In this document: piece by piece, positions 26,888 through 42,965 of the stretch
Numbering within the stretch: the first letter of the stretch is position 1
Layout of the letters: each line of letters begins with the position of its first letter
From: Opitutaceae bacterium
Lineage (GTDB): Bacteria; Verrucomicrobiota; Verrucomicrobiia; Opitutales; Opitutaceae
Assembly (NCBI GenBank): GCA_003151515.1
Contig: PLXS01000014.1
Span: 1 to 55,502 of the forward strand
Length of the DNA: 55,502 nt
Reading direction: 5' to 3'
Made by a program: the position numbers and the translations under genes
Notes under the pieces: model-generated
Told to the model about the DNA's origin: nothing
Seen by the model: only the letters and a program-made list of their open reading frames with translations
Databases searched by the model: none

Positions 26888-27934
26888 TTGAATGCACCTT
26901 CAGGCCGTCACCCCGTGCGCACAGACCCCCTGCCCCCACAGATACTGTCCGAGCTCCGGGCGCGCGGGGTCCTTCCCGAGGGTCCCGCCGAAGTGGCTGC
27001 GCTGACCGGGGGCGTCTCGAGCGACATCTTCCTTGTCACGGCGGCCGGACAGTCGGTGGTGGTGAAGCGGGCGCTGGGGAAGCTGCGCGTCAAGGACGAC
27101 TGGTTCGCCGATGTGTCGCGCAACAGGATGGAGCAGTCCTGGTTTCGCCATGCGGCCCGCGTCACGACGGCGGTGCCGAAGGTCCTCTTCGCAAGCCCGG
27201 ATACCGGGTGGTTCGCCATGGAATACCTGGGGGAGGGATGGCGCCCGTGGAAGGCCGCCTTGATGGACGGTGAGTTTGACAGGGCGATAGCCCACGAGGC
27301 GGGGCGAATCCTGGGCCTCCTCCACGCCAGCTCGTGGGGCGACCGCGCGCTCGAGGCCGAGTTCGACACGCTCAAGAGCTTCACCGAGCTCAGGATTGCG
27401 CCCTATCTGCTGACCGCGGCCGATCGCGTCCCGGCCGTGGGCCCGCAGCTGCGGGATCTGGCGGCCGGGCTCTCCGGGGCTCGCACGGCGCTGGTCCACG
27501 GCGACTACAGCCCGAAGAACCTCATGGTGAAGGGGCGCGTGCTCGTCGTACTGGACGCCGAGGTCGCCTGGTACGGCGACCCGGCCTTCGACGTCGCCTT
27601 TCTAATCAATCATCTCCTCCTCAAGGCGCTCCATCACGCGCCGGGCCCGCTGCCGGATGCCGCGCTGGGCCTGGCCGACGAGGCCCTGTCGGCCTACGGG
27701 GCGCAGCTTGGCCCGCGCTTCGACGGCGAATTCGAGGCGCGGCTCGTGCGGCTGGTGCTCGGTCTGATGCTCGCCCGCGTCCACGGCAAGTCGCCCGTCG
27801 AGTACCTTGATGACCGAAAGCGGACCCTCGTGACCGACTTTGTCCTTCGCTTGCTGCCCTCGCCCCCTCAAACCATAAGACAGCTGGGGAATGAATGGCT
27901 CCCCCAGCTGCACCGACATTCCAAGGCACCTTGA
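26888..27934 (+). CDS. APH-family small-molecule kinase
   Basis: A 348-residue protein of the aminoglycoside phosphotransferase/choline kinase fold. Seen are the glycine-rich nucleotide loop LTGGVSSDIFLV, the Lys of VVVKRALG, FAMEYLGEGW in the hinge, the catalytic loop LVHGDYSPKNLMV with the essential Asp, and VVLDAEVAWYGDPAFDVAF, where the metal-binding Asp of the DFG-like segment lies. Such kinases phosphorylate hydroxyl groups of small molecules such as sugars, choline, amino alcohols or antibiotics. The start is uncertain: TTG at 26888 or GTG at 26915. Its stop overlaps the enolase-like gene, so the two are translationally linked, and its product may feed that enzyme. This link is inference. 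Confidence 0.75.
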   Translation: MNAPSGRHPVRTDPLPPQILSELRARGVLPEGPAEVAALTGGVSSDIFLVTAAGQSVVVKRALGKLRVKDDWFADVSRNRMEQSWFRHAARVTTAVPKVLFASPDTGWFAMEYLGEGWRPWKAALMDGEFDRAIAHEAGRILGLLHASSWGDRALEAEFDTLKSFTELRIAPYLLTAADRVPAVGPQLRDLAAGLSGARTALVHGDYSPKNLMVKGRVLVVLDAEVAWYGDPAFDVAFLINHLLLKALHHAPGPLPDAALGLADEALSAYGAQLGPRFDGEFEARLVRLVLGLMLARVHGKSPVEYLDDRKRTLVTDFVLRLLPSPPQTIRQLGNEWLPQLHRHSKAP

Positions 27935-29229
27935 ATATCCGCTCGGTCGAGGCGTTCCAGATATTTGACAGCCGGGGAAACCCGACCGTCGAGGCCGTTG
28001 TCACCCTGGAAGGCGGGGCCCGCGGCAGCGGCCTGGTGCCGTCCGGGGCGTCGACCGGGCGCCATGAGGCGCTTGAGTTGCGCGACGGAGACGCCAGCCG
28101 CTTCCGCGGTAGGTCGGTGCTGCGGGCCGTCGCCAATGTGAACGACGAGATAGCCAGGGCGGTCGTCGGACGCGACGGCCTCGACCAGGAGGGCCTTGAC
28201 GCCAGGCTGGCCGAGCTCGACGGCACCCCGTCCAAGTCGCGCCTCGGGGCCAATGCGATCCTCTCGGTGTCAATGGCCGCGGCCAAGGCGGCGGCGGCGG
28301 CCCGGGGGCTCCCGCTTTTCGACTCCCTCACCGGTGGCAAGGGCACGCTCCTTCCCTTGCCGGAGATCCAGATATTCGGCGGAGGCAAGCACGCGAACGG
28401 GAGAGTCGACGTCCAGGACTACATGATCATGGCCCTCGGCGCCCGCAGCTACGCCGAGGCCCTTGAGATGACCTTCAACGTCTACCATGCCGCGGCGGAC
28501 GTCATGCGGGAGCGCGGCCAGCTGGCCGGCGTCGCGGACGAGGGCGGGTACTGGCCGCTCTTCGAGCGCAACGAGGACGTGTTCGAGGCCCTGCTCAAGT
28601 CGATCGAGCGGGCCGGATACACGCCGGGCCGGGAGGTCGCCATATCCCTGGACATCGCAGCCTCCGACCTCTGGCGGGACGGCGCGTACGTCCTCGGCCT
28701 CGAGAAGCGCCGGCTTTCCTCGCCGGAATTCTCCGCCCTCATGGTGGACTGGGTAAACCGCTACCCGATAGCCTCCATCGAGGACCCGATGGCGGAGGAC
28801 GACTGGGACGGCTGGAAGAGGGTCCGGGAAGCCGTCGGTGGAAAATGCCAGATTGTCGGGGACGACCTCTTCACCACGAACATCGAGCGCATCGAGCGCG
28901 GCATCGCGGAGGGCACGGCAAACGCCGTCCTCATAAAGCTTAACCAGATAGGGACGGTTTCCGAGACCATCGCGGCGATAAGGCGCACCAAGGCGGCGGG
29001 CTGGCTGCCGGTCGTCTCGGCGCGCAGCGGCGAGACCGAGGACGCCTTCATCTCACACCTGGCCGTGGCCACGGACGCAGGCCAGCTGAAGGTCGGATCG
29101 TTCAGCCGCAGCGAGCGCATGGCGAAGTGGAACGAGGTGATTCGCATAGGGCGCGCCCTCGGCAGCCGCGCCCGCTTCATGGGGCAGGCCCTTTTCGCCC
29201 AGGCTGGCATTGAGCTGCCGCTGCGCTAG
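27895..29229 (+). CDS. Enolase paralogue with changed active site
   Basis: A protein of 444 residues (432 if the TTG at 27931, which forms a TTGA overlap with the kinase stop, is used) that aligns over its full length with enolase. Kept: VPSGASTGRHEALELRDGD loop, DEGGYWP with the base Glu, SLDIAAS and SIEDPM metal ligands, VGDDLF, LIKLNQIGT with the catalytic Lys, and GQLKVGSFSRSERMAKWNE. Changed: the highly conserved VSHRSGETED reads VSARSGETED, so the substrate-binding His is Ala; QEFMI reads QDYMI, so the catalytic Glu is Asp; and NGGxHA reads GGGKHA. It probably still abstracts a proton next to a carboxylate, but may use another substrate or be weak on 2-phosphoglycerate. The true glycolytic enolase is likely elsewhere in the genome. 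Confidence 0.85.
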   Translation: MAPPAAPTFQGTLNIRSVEAFQIFDSRGNPTVEAVVTLEGGARGSGLVPSGASTGRHEALELRDGDASRFRGRSVLRAVANVNDEIARAVVGRDGLDQEGLDARLAELDGTPSKSRLGANAILSVSMAAAKAAAAARGLPLFDSLTGGKGTLLPLPEIQIFGGGKHANGRVDVQDYMIMALGARSYAEALEMTFNVYHAAADVMRERGQLAGVADEGGYWPLFERNEDVFEALLKSIERAGYTPGREVAISLDIAASDLWRDGAYVLGLEKRRLSSPEFSALMVDWVNRYPIASIEDPMAEDDWDGWKRVREAVGGKCQIVGDDLFTTNIERIERGIAEGTANAVLIKLNQIGTVSETIAAIRRTKAAGWLPVVSARSGETEDAFISHLAVATDAGQLKVGSFSRSERMAKWNEVIRIGRALGSRARFMGQALFAQAGIELPLR

Positions 29230-29277
29230 GATCCAAAAACCCGGGAGCACCGATTCTCGGCCGGCCCTGCCCCCTCC

Positions 29278-30753
29278 ATGTTTGAGATCGCAGAACTAAA
29301 CCAGGCCCTCTCCCCGAAGAGCTACAACGCGAGGCTCCCCGCTCTTCGCGCCAGCCTTCTTAAGGCGCACTTTGACCTGCGCTCCCAGAAGTTCCCCGTC
29401 GTCGTGATAATCTCGGGGGCCGATGGGGCCGGCAAGGGGGAGCTTGTGCACCGCCTGAACGAGTGGCTAGACCCCCGCGGCGTCGACACGCACGCCTTCT
29501 GGGACTCGACCGACGAGGAGAGGGAGAGGCCCCCGTACTGGCGGTTCTGGCGCGCCCTTCCCGCGCGAGGGCGCGTCGGCATCTTCTTCGGCTCCTGGTA
29601 CACCTCGGCCATCATCCGTCGTGTCCTGAGCAAGACCAAGCGCCAGCAGTTCGACGCGGAGCTGGACCGGATTGTGGAGATCGAGCGGACGCTGCGGGAT
29701 GACGGCGCCGAACTGGTCAAGCTGTGGCTGCACCTGCCGAAGGCCGTGCAGAGGAGGCGACTCAAGGCCCTCGAGGCTGAGGGCCGCCTTGCGCCCGACG
29801 ACTGGAAGCACTTCAGGCTGTACGACCGGTTCACGGGGGTCTCGGAGCGCGCGCTGCGCCACACGGACACCGAGGCCGCGCCCTGGCACATAATCGAGGC
29901 GACAGACCGCCGGTACCGGGAGTACACGGCCGGACGGATCCTCCTCAAGGCCCTTGGGGCCAGGCTCAAGTCGGCTGCAAGGGGAGCGCCGAAGGCGCCG
30001 AGGCCGCAGGCCGCGCCCCAAGGCAGGGGAAAGGCCCCGGGCCCCTCCGTCCTGGACAACGTCGACCTTTCCCATCGCCTGACGCGGGAGGAATACGCCC
30101 ACCAGCTCGAGAAGCACCAGGCGTCCCTGAGCAAGCTGACCTGGGCTGCCTGGGAGAAGAGGATACCCAGCGTCCTGGTGTTCGAGGGATCGGACGCCGC
30201 GGGCAAGGGCAGCGCGATCCGCAGGGTGACCGAGGCGATGGACCCGCGGCTCTACCGGGTGATCGGCGTCGCCGCGCCGACGGACGAGGAGAGGGCGCAC
30301 CACTACCTGTGGAGGTTCTGGCGCCACTTGCCGCGGGCCGGCATGACCACGATCTTCGACCGCTCATGGTACGGCCGGGTCCTCGTCGAGCGCGTGGAGG
30401 GCTTTGCAAGTCCGGACGAATGGGGCCGGGCCTACCATGAGATCAACGAATTCGAGGAGGAGCTCACCGAGCACGGCATGGTGCTCTCCAAGTTCTGGCT
30501 GCACCTGAGCCTGAAGGAGCAGCTGCGGCGCTTCAGGGAGCGCCAACATGTCCCGTACAAGCGCTACAAGATAACCGACGAGGACTGGCGCAACCGCAGG
30601 AAATGGGGAGAATACAAGGCCGCGGTGGTCGAGATGGTCGCCCGCAGCAGCACGGAGTTCGCGCCGTGGACGCTCGTGGCCGCGGAGGACAAGAGGTTCG
30701 CGCGGATCCAGATACTGAAGACCCTGGTCGATCGGCTTTCCGCCGCCCTCTAG
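29278..30753 (+). CDS. Two-domain PPK2, polyphosphate:AMP phosphotransferase type
   Basis: A 491-residue cytoplasmic protein with two PPK2 domains joined by an Ala/Pro-rich linker (residues ~236-260). This layout is typical of class II PPK2 (PAP), which makes ADP from AMP and polyphosphate. Domain 1 (about 35-230) has Walker A GADGAGKGEL, but its second nucleotide motif reads FFGSWYT rather than FDRSWY, so the Asp is lost and the domain is probably inactive. Domain 2 (about 290-485) has a full set: EGSDAAGKGSAI, IFDRSWYGRVLVE and FWLHLSLKEQLRRF. Known PAP enzymes show the same inactive-active split. It follows the enolase-like gene after 48 bases and ends 3 bases before the GH29 gene. Confidence 0.9.
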   Translation: MFEIAELNQALSPKSYNARLPALRASLLKAHFDLRSQKFPVVVIISGADGAGKGELVHRLNEWLDPRGVDTHAFWDSTDEERERPPYWRFWRALPARGRVGIFFGSWYTSAIIRRVLSKTKRQQFDAELDRIVEIERTLRDDGAELVKLWLHLPKAVQRRRLKALEAEGRLAPDDWKHFRLYDRFTGVSERALRHTDTEAAPWHIIEATDRRYREYTAGRILLKALGARLKSAARGAPKAPRPQAAPQGRGKAPGPSVLDNVDLSHRLTREEYAHQLEKHQASLSKLTWAAWEKRIPSVLVFEGSDAAGKGSAIRRVTEAMDPRLYRVIGVAAPTDEERAHHYLWRFWRHLPRAGMTTIFDRSWYGRVLVERVEGFASPDEWGRAYHEINEFEEELTEHGMVLSKFWLHLSLKEQLRRFRERQHVPYKRYKITDEDWRNRRKWGEYKAAVVEMVARSSTEFAPWTLVAAEDKRFARIQILKTLVDRLSAAL

Positions 30754-30756
30754 AAC

Positions 30757-31785
30757 ATGCACGCGACTCCGGGAATCGCACCCCGCGGCCTCGTGGCGGC
30801 GTTCTTGGCAATCGCGCTCGCCCACGGTCCGGTTCGGGCCGACGCGCAGACGGGGACCCCGGCGGCGGGCCTCTCCGGCCAGCAGCGCGACTTCATGACG
30901 TGGCGATTCGGCCTGTTCCTGCATTTCAACCTCGCCACGTTCTCCGGCACCGACTGGGCCGGGGGCTACGAGGACCCCCTTCTCTTCAACCCCGCAAGGC
31001 TCGACTGCTCCCAGTGGGCCGACGCGGCCAAGGAGGCCGGAATGACCTACATGGTACTCACGGCGAAGCACACGGAGGGCATCGCCCTGTGGCGCAGCGC
31101 CGTGACCACGCGCGACATGAGGGTCTTCCGGCGGTACAGGGGCGGCAATGGCGACATCGTGCGGGAGTTTGTGGACGCGTGCCGGGCGCACGGGCTTAAG
31201 GTCGGCCTGTACTACTGCTTTCCGGGCGACTATTCGGACGAGGAGCACCACAACGCGCCCCCTACGGGAAAGCCCGACCTTCACGGTCTTCCCCCGGAGG
31301 CGTCCGGCGACTTCGACGGCTTCATGAGGCGGGAGCTGGCCGAGCTCTTGCGCAACTACGGCCCGGTCGACCTCCTCTGGATCGACCAATACGCCAACAA
31401 GTACACCGGAAGCCGGTGGCCCGAGATGCTGGCTTACATCAGGTCCCTGCAGCCCCGCTGCATCGTCGAGGCGAACAATGCCCGTAACCTCGTCGAGTCC
31501 GATGTTCTCAGCTTCGAGTACCCATGGAGGTCGGAGCTGCCGGCCCGGGACAACACGTCCCCCGCCGAGGTCTGCGACACGATCCAGACCGGGGCCCGCT
31601 GGTTCTGGAGCGAGGTCAGGCAGCCTTCGGATCTCCAGCCGGCCTCGGCGATCGTCGCCAAGATCCGCGTATGCAACCGCAGGAACGCCAACTATCTGCT
31701 GGACGTGCCGCCGGACCGCGACGGACTGATCTCGGGCCCCCAGCTGGAGCGGCTGCGCGAGGTCGGCAAGCTATTGGGGCAGTAA
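30757..31785 (+). CDS. GH29 alpha-L-fucosidase-like exported enzyme
   Basis: A 342-residue protein with a signal peptide (RGLVAAFLAIALAHGPVRA) and a GH29 catalytic barrel. Marks are FMTWRFGLFLHFNLATFSG, ARLDCSQWADAAKEAGM, LTAKHTEGIALW, VGLYYCFPGDYSD and PVDLLWIDQYANK, where Asp of the WIDQ segment occupies the nucleophile position of alpha-L-fucosidases. The C-terminal beta-sandwich present in many GH29 enzymes is absent, so this is a short catalytic-domain form. It would release fucose from xyloglucan, pectin or mucin-type glycans, feeding the FucP/FucI-like genes at the left of the window. The start is 3 bases after the PPK2 stop, a likely co-transcription without functional link. Confidence 0.8.
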   Translation: MHATPGIAPRGLVAAFLAIALAHGPVRADAQTGTPAAGLSGQQRDFMTWRFGLFLHFNLATFSGTDWAGGYEDPLLFNPARLDCSQWADAAKEAGMTYMVLTAKHTEGIALWRSAVTTRDMRVFRRYRGGNGDIVREFVDACRAHGLKVGLYYCFPGDYSDEEHHNAPPTGKPDLHGLPPEASGDFDGFMRRELAELLRNYGPVDLLWIDQYANKYTGSRWPEMLAYIRSLQPRCIVEANNARNLVESDVLSFEYPWRSELPARDNTSPAEVCDTIQTGARWFWSEVRQPSDLQPASAIVAKIRVCNRRNANYLLDVPPDRDGLISGPQLERLREVGKLLGQ

Positions 31786-31796
31786 GGGCCAAAGTT

Positions 31797-31809
31797 GCCG
31801 GAGCCCGGC
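31797..31809. terminator. Short hairpin between convergent GH29 and glgP genes
   Basis: GCCGG and CCGGC with a three-base loop, in the 74-base gap between the GH29 stop and the glycogen phosphorylase stop. The stem is short and no T-run follows, so a terminator role is only a suggestion from position. Confidence 0.25.
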
Positions 31810-31859
31810 GCGCCTCAAGACCTGGACCGGACCCCAGCGCGATGCAGCCGGCCCAATGC

Positions 31860-34379
<2,520 letters not shown>

Positions 34380-34558
34380 GGATGGGAAGGCGGGGCTGCC
34401 TTTGGGGTAAGCTGAAGTAACTCCTGTCTGGCGGGCCGGCCGCGACCGCCGCAAGCCGGCCTGACTCCCCTATAATCGCCGGCCGCGCATGCGCCAAGAA
34501 CAAAGGGCCCGCCGCCGCAGGCCCGGACGGCGCAAATCCCGCGGGCGCCCGCCGCGAC

Positions 34559-39298
<4,740 letters not shown>

Positions 39299-39414
39299 GA
39301 AATAGGTTGTTTTCGAGCCGGCGCCCCTCCGGGTTCGGGAAACCGGCCCTGTTTGAAGGCAAGACACTCAATCCACTTCGCAACGATCTGCAAGCAATGG
39401 AATGGGCGCCCGTT

Positions 39415-40677
39415 TCATCGAACGGAACCGCGCCCGATTCCCATCCTGAACCGGTCGAAGCTCCGAAGCGCCGGGAACATTCTCATCCAGGCCAGCGCCA
39501 CGACGAGCGTTCCGACGCCCCCGAGCACCGTAGCTGGAACCGTGCCGAAAAGCGCCGCCGTCACACCCGACTCGAACTCCCCGAGCTGGTTCGACGTCCC
39601 GACGAAGAGGTAATTCACCGCGCCGACGCGCCCGCGCATGACATCGGGTGTCTCCAGCTGGACCAGCGAGGCGCGGATCACGACGCTGACCGTGTCGGCG
39701 GCCCCCATGAGCACGAGCGTCGCTAGCGAGAGGGCGAACGAGCGCGAGAGCCCGAAGATTATGGTGGTGATCCCGAACGCGATCACCGCCGCGAACATCT
39801 TGCCCCCCACGCCCTCGTGCGGCGGCCGCCGGCCCAGGAGGACGGACATGGCCAGCGACCCCACGGCAGGGGCCGACCTGAGGGCGCCCAGGCCCCAGGC
39901 GCCGACGTGGAGGATGTCGCGCGCAAACACGGGCAGGAGCGCCGTTGCGCCCCCGAGGAGCACCGCGAAGAGATCCAGCGAGATGCTCCCGAGGATCACG
40001 GGGTGGCCTCGTATGAAATGGATGCCGGAGAACACCGATGAGAACGTGGCCGCCGGCCGCGCCCTCTCCTCGCGCTGCGGACGCACCATCGCGGTCAAGC
40101 CGGCACCCGCGAGGGCGAGCGCCGCCGCGGTCGCATACGGCGCCTGCGCGCCGAAGGCGTACAGCAGGCCGCCCACCGACGGCCCGATGATCGTCGCCGT
40201 CTGGAAGGCGCCCGAGGACCACGCCACCGCCTTGGGCACGAGCGCCGCGGGCACGAGCGTCGGCGTCAGCGCCTGGGATGCCGGCCCCTGAAACGCCCGC
40301 GCGGCGCCGACGACGGCCACGACCGAGAATATTCCGGATACGCTGAGCCAGTGGCCATGGCTCCCGGCGGCCAGCACGAGGCTCGCCGCGCCCTGCACCG
40401 CAATCGAGGCCCCGAAGACCTTCCTGCGGTCGTAGCGGTCGGCGACTTGCCCGGCCAGGAGCGTGAAGACAACGATGGGCACGTACTGGACGAGACCCAC
40501 CATCCCGAGCTGGAAGGCGCTGTGCGTCAGGTCGTACACCTGCCATCCGACGGCGACCGCCTGCATCTGGAAGGCCATGGCCGAGGCGACCCGAGCGCAC
40601 CAGAACCATCCGAATGAAGGATGCTCGATGAGCAGCATGCGGGCGCCGGGCCCTTGGGAGGGGGCAGCGCTCGTCAT
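39415..40677 (-). CDS. MFS exporter, EntS-like
   Basis: A 420-residue 12-helix MFS protein of the MFS_3/EntS class, usually proton-driven exporters of siderophores, drugs or metabolites. Marks: FWCARVASAMAFQMQAVAVGW in helix 1, GLVQYVPIVVFTLLAGQVAD and DRYDRRKVFGASI in the helix 2-3 loop, then ARAFQGPASQALTPTLVP in helix 4. C-terminal half contains ETPDVMRGRVGAVNYLFVG. An in-frame ATG 13 codons later (LLIEHPSFGWF) is a possible alternative start. It is separated from pdxH by a strong hairpin, so it likely has its own promoter, and lies 116 bases ahead of the PFOR gene. The exported compound is unknown. Confidence 0.8.
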   Translation of the reverse strand: MTSAAPSQGPGARMLLIEHPSFGWFWCARVASAMAFQMQAVAVGWQVYDLTHSAFQLGMVGLVQYVPIVVFTLLAGQVADRYDRRKVFGASIAVQGAASLVLAAGSHGHWLSVSGIFSVVAVVGAARAFQGPASQALTPTLVPAALVPKAVAWSSGAFQTATIIGPSVGGLLYAFGAQAPYATAAALALAGAGLTAMVRPQREERARPAATFSSVFSGIHFIRGHPVILGSISLDLFAVLLGGATALLPVFARDILHVGAWGLGALRSAPAVGSLAMSVLLGRRPPHEGVGGKMFAAVIAFGITTIIFGLSRSFALSLATLVLMGAADTVSVVIRASLVQLETPDVMRGRVGAVNYLFVGTSNQLGEFESGVTAALFGTVPATVLGGVGTLVVALAWMRMFPALRSFDRFRMGIGRGSVR

Positions 40678-40823
40678 TGGGGAATGCTGCGTCCGGTGCC
40701 GTTTGCGCGGATCATGGCATTTTGGCCCGGAATTCCTGCACGTTCGTGGCCGGGCAGTCGAGCATCGGAACGCGCCACACGGTCCGGTTAGCGGCCTACC
40801 CGCCTGGCGCCCGGACGGCCGGC

Positions 40824-40846
40824 GCCGGGGCCCGGCCGGCCCCGGC
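40824..40846 (-). terminator. Strong hairpin downstream of pdxH
   Basis: A perfect 9-bp stem (GCCGGGGCC and GGCCCCGGC) with a 5-base loop, starting six bases after the pdxH stop in the direction of transcription. All-GC, with no T-run behind it. It likely closes the pfk-pdxH transcript. Confidence 0.55.
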
Positions 40847-40851
40847 CCCTC

Positions 40852-41505
40852 TCACGGGAACAGCCACTGGCGGCGCCACCCGCCGTTCTCAAGGATGTGC
40901 ACGACCCGCTCGTGCCTCCTGAAGGGCTTCTGCAGCCAGAACTCTATCTTTTCGGGAACGACCCTGTAGCCCGACCAAAAGGGCGGACGCGGCACCGTGC
41001 CCACGTGGTAGCGCAGGGCGAACGCCGCGCACGCCTTCTCGAGGTCGTAGTAGCCGCTCATCGGCTTCGACTGCTTGGAGGCCCACGCCCCCAGCTGGCT
41101 CAGCCTCGGCCTGGTTGCAAAGTACGCGTCGGCCTCCTCGTCGCTCACGGGCTCGGTCCTTCCGGTCACCCTCACCTGCCGCCCGATGCGCCCCCAATAG
41201 AAGCAGAGCGAAGCCCTCGGCCTTGAGGCGAGATCGGATGCCTTGGGGCTGCCGAGGTTCGTGTAGAACACGAAGCCGCGTGCGTCGGCGTGCTTGAGTA
41301 GGACCATCCTCACGTCCGGATTCCCCGCCGAGTCGGCTGTCGCAAGCGCCATCGCCGTGGGCTCGGCCTCGCCGCTGCGCGTCGCGTCGGCGAGCCATTC
41401 CTTGAAGTGCTCGATCGGATTGGAGTCGTCCCTGGCCAGGGACGGCGCGGCCCCCGGTTTCGGAGCGCCCTTGCGCGACAGCATCCGTCTCAGTCTCCCA
41501 GGCAT
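40852..41505 (-). CDS. pdxH: Pyridoxamine 5'-phosphate oxidase
   Basis: A 217-residue FMN enzyme that oxidises pyridoxine or pyridoxamine 5'-phosphate to pyridoxal 5'-phosphate, cytoplasmic. Marks: [36 protein letters not shown] with FMN contacts, [16 protein letters not shown], and [22 protein letters not shown] at the C terminus, where the Arg-x-His pair of the substrate site is kept. The start at 41505 overlaps the end of pfk by 16 bases; a second ATG at 41484 lies just after it and is equally possible. Overlap indicates co-transcription with pfk. The PLP made here is needed, among others, by glycogen phosphorylase nearby. Confidence 0.92.
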   Translation of the reverse strand: MPGRLRRMLSRKGAPKPGAAPSLARDDSNPIEHFKEWLADATRSGEAEPTAMALATADSAGNPDVRMVLLKHADARGFVFYTNLGSPKASDLASRPRASLCFYWGRIGRQVRVTGRTEPVSDEEADAYFATRPRLSQLGAWASKQSKPMSGYYDLEKACAAFALRYHVGTVPRPPFWSGYRVVPEKIEFWLQKPFRRHERVVHILENGGWRRQWLFP

Positions 41506-42623
41506 GTTCCGACGGACCTCGCCGACTGGAGCCACGAGTGCCCGGGCGGCACAAGCTTCAGCCTGTTGGCGACCTGGGATATCGGGACGGTTCGCACGCC
41601 CTGGCCCTCGGCCGCAACCATGATCGAGCTCGCCCCCTTCGCGAGCAGGTCGACGCACGCCGTCCCAAGCCGCGTGGCGAGGAGCCGGTCCCCGAAGGAA
41701 GGCGTGCCGCCGCGCTGGACGTAGCCGAGAATCGTGACCCGGGCCTCGAGGCCCGTGAGGCCCTCCAGCTGCTTCGCCAGGCGAATCGTGTTGCCCGCGT
41801 GCTCCGCCTCCAGCTCGGCCAGCATCAGCTTGGCGTAGTCGCGCTCCTCCAGGGTGCTCGCCTTCGCCTTGCGCTTCTCGGCGGCCACCAGGGCCGCGGC
41901 ATCCTCCAGCGAGCGGGCGCCCTCCGCCACCGCGATGATGCTGAAGTTCGTGCCCGCCTTGGAGCGCTTGCGTATGGCGGCCGCAATCTTCTCAAGGTCG
42001 TAGGGTATCTCGGGGATGAGGATCACGTCGGCGCCGCCGGCTATCCCCGCCCCGAGCGTCAGCCAGCCGGCCTTGTGTCCCATGATCTCCGCGATGATGA
42101 TGCGGTGGTGGCTGTGCGCCGTGCTGTGGAGGCGGTCGACCGCCTCGCTGGCGATGCCGAGGGCGGTCTCGAAACCGATGGTGGCGTCCGTCTCCGCCAC
42201 GTCGTTGTCGATCGTCTTGGGCAGCGTGACGATCCTCAGGCCCTGGTCGATGAGCCGCATCGCGTTCTTGTGCGTCCCGCCGCCTCCGATGCAGACCAGG
42301 GCGTCCAGGCCGTGCGCGCGGTAGTTTCGCACGATCTGCTTGGTCATGTCGCGCTCGCGCCCGTCGATGATCATGCGGTGCGGCTTGTCGCGGCTCGTTC
42401 CGAGTATGGTGCCCCCGATCGTGAGGATGCCGCTCAGGCCGTCCTTGCTCATGACCGTGAAGCGGTCCTGCGCCAGGCCGAGGAATCCGTCGCGAAAGCC
42501 GATGAGCTCCCATCCATACTTGCCGATGGCGGCCTTCCCGACGGCACGGATGGCGGCATTGAGCCCCGGGCTGTCGCCGCCTGCCGTGAGGATTCCGATG
42601 CGTTTGATTTGCTTCTTTGCCAT
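41490..42623 (-). CDS. 6-phosphofructokinase
   Basis: A 377-residue PFK-A family enzyme that phosphorylates fructose 6-phosphate to the 1,6-bisphosphate. Marks: [16 protein letters not shown] nucleotide loop, [26 protein letters not shown] with the catalytic Asp, and [13 protein letters not shown]. At the two positions used to tell phosphate donors apart it has Gly in the GGGGT motif (ATP type) and Lys in PKTIDND (a PPi-type feature), the mixed state seen in group III ATP-PFKs. The GGDG Asp that helps bind Mg2+ in E. coli PfkA is Gly here. Overlaps pdxH. ATP use is the better bet, but pyrophosphate cannot be excluded. Confidence 0.92.
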   Translation of the reverse strand: MAKKQIKRIGILTAGGDSPGLNAAIRAVGKAAIGKYGWELIGFRDGFLGLAQDRFTVMSKDGLSGILTIGGTILGTSRDKPHRMIIDGRERDMTKQIVRNYRAHGLDALVCIGGGGTHKNAMRLIDQGLRIVTLPKTIDNDVAETDATIGFETALGIASEAVDRLHSTAHSHHRIIIAEIMGHKAGWLTLGAGIAGGADVILIPEIPYDLEKIAAAIRKRSKAGTNFSIIAVAEGARSLEDAAALVAAEKRKAKASTLEERDYAKLMLAELEAEHAGNTIRLAKQLEGLTGLEARVTILGYVQRGGTPSFGDRLLATRLGTACVDLLAKGASSIMVAAEGQGVRTVPISQVANRLKLVPPGHSWLQSARSVGTCLGD

Positions 42624-42965
42624 GGAAAAGGGTTAGAGCGCCGGGCCCGACCGACCAAAGCCGGCCCGCATGACAGGGTCGGGCAGAACCAGCATCATGT
42701 CGAGCCGCGGGGTGAGTGGGCCCGGCGCACCCGTGATGATAGACCCTTGCGCCTCGGGCACTGCGCATCATTTGGCCAATTGGCCGCTATTCTTGGCGGA
42801 GCGCCGGCGGGAGCCCGCCCCAGGAAGGGGTTCCGCGGGGGCCGCCCACCCAAGAAAAAGGGGCTGGCGGGCGGCGCCCGCCCTTGCATTGCTGGAATGC
42901 CCAGAAGATGGGGCGGCCCAAGGAGGCGCCCGCAAAACAAACCCGACAAAGAAAGGATCCCTTCC
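42624..42965. other. 342-base intergenic region between pfk and GH28 genes
   Basis: Divergent control region. It holds a 7-bp inverted repeat with a 3-base loop at 42866-42882 (GGCGGGC and GCCCGCC), a strong Shine-Dalgarno-like AAGGAGG at 42920 with no start codon at useful distance, and AAAGGA at 42952-42957, which is the ribosome site for the GH28 start at 42966. No convincing -10/-35 pair or small gene is visible. Confidence 0.4.

Noticed and set aside
34469..34478. Perfect TATAAT on the + strand
   Set aside because: No -35 box at proper spacing and no + strand gene downstream; it lies between two - strand genes.
42866..42882. Inverted repeat as a pfk or GH28 terminator
   Set aside because: Both neighbouring genes start, not end, at this region, so a terminator makes no sense; it may be a leader structure or chance in G+C-rich sequence.
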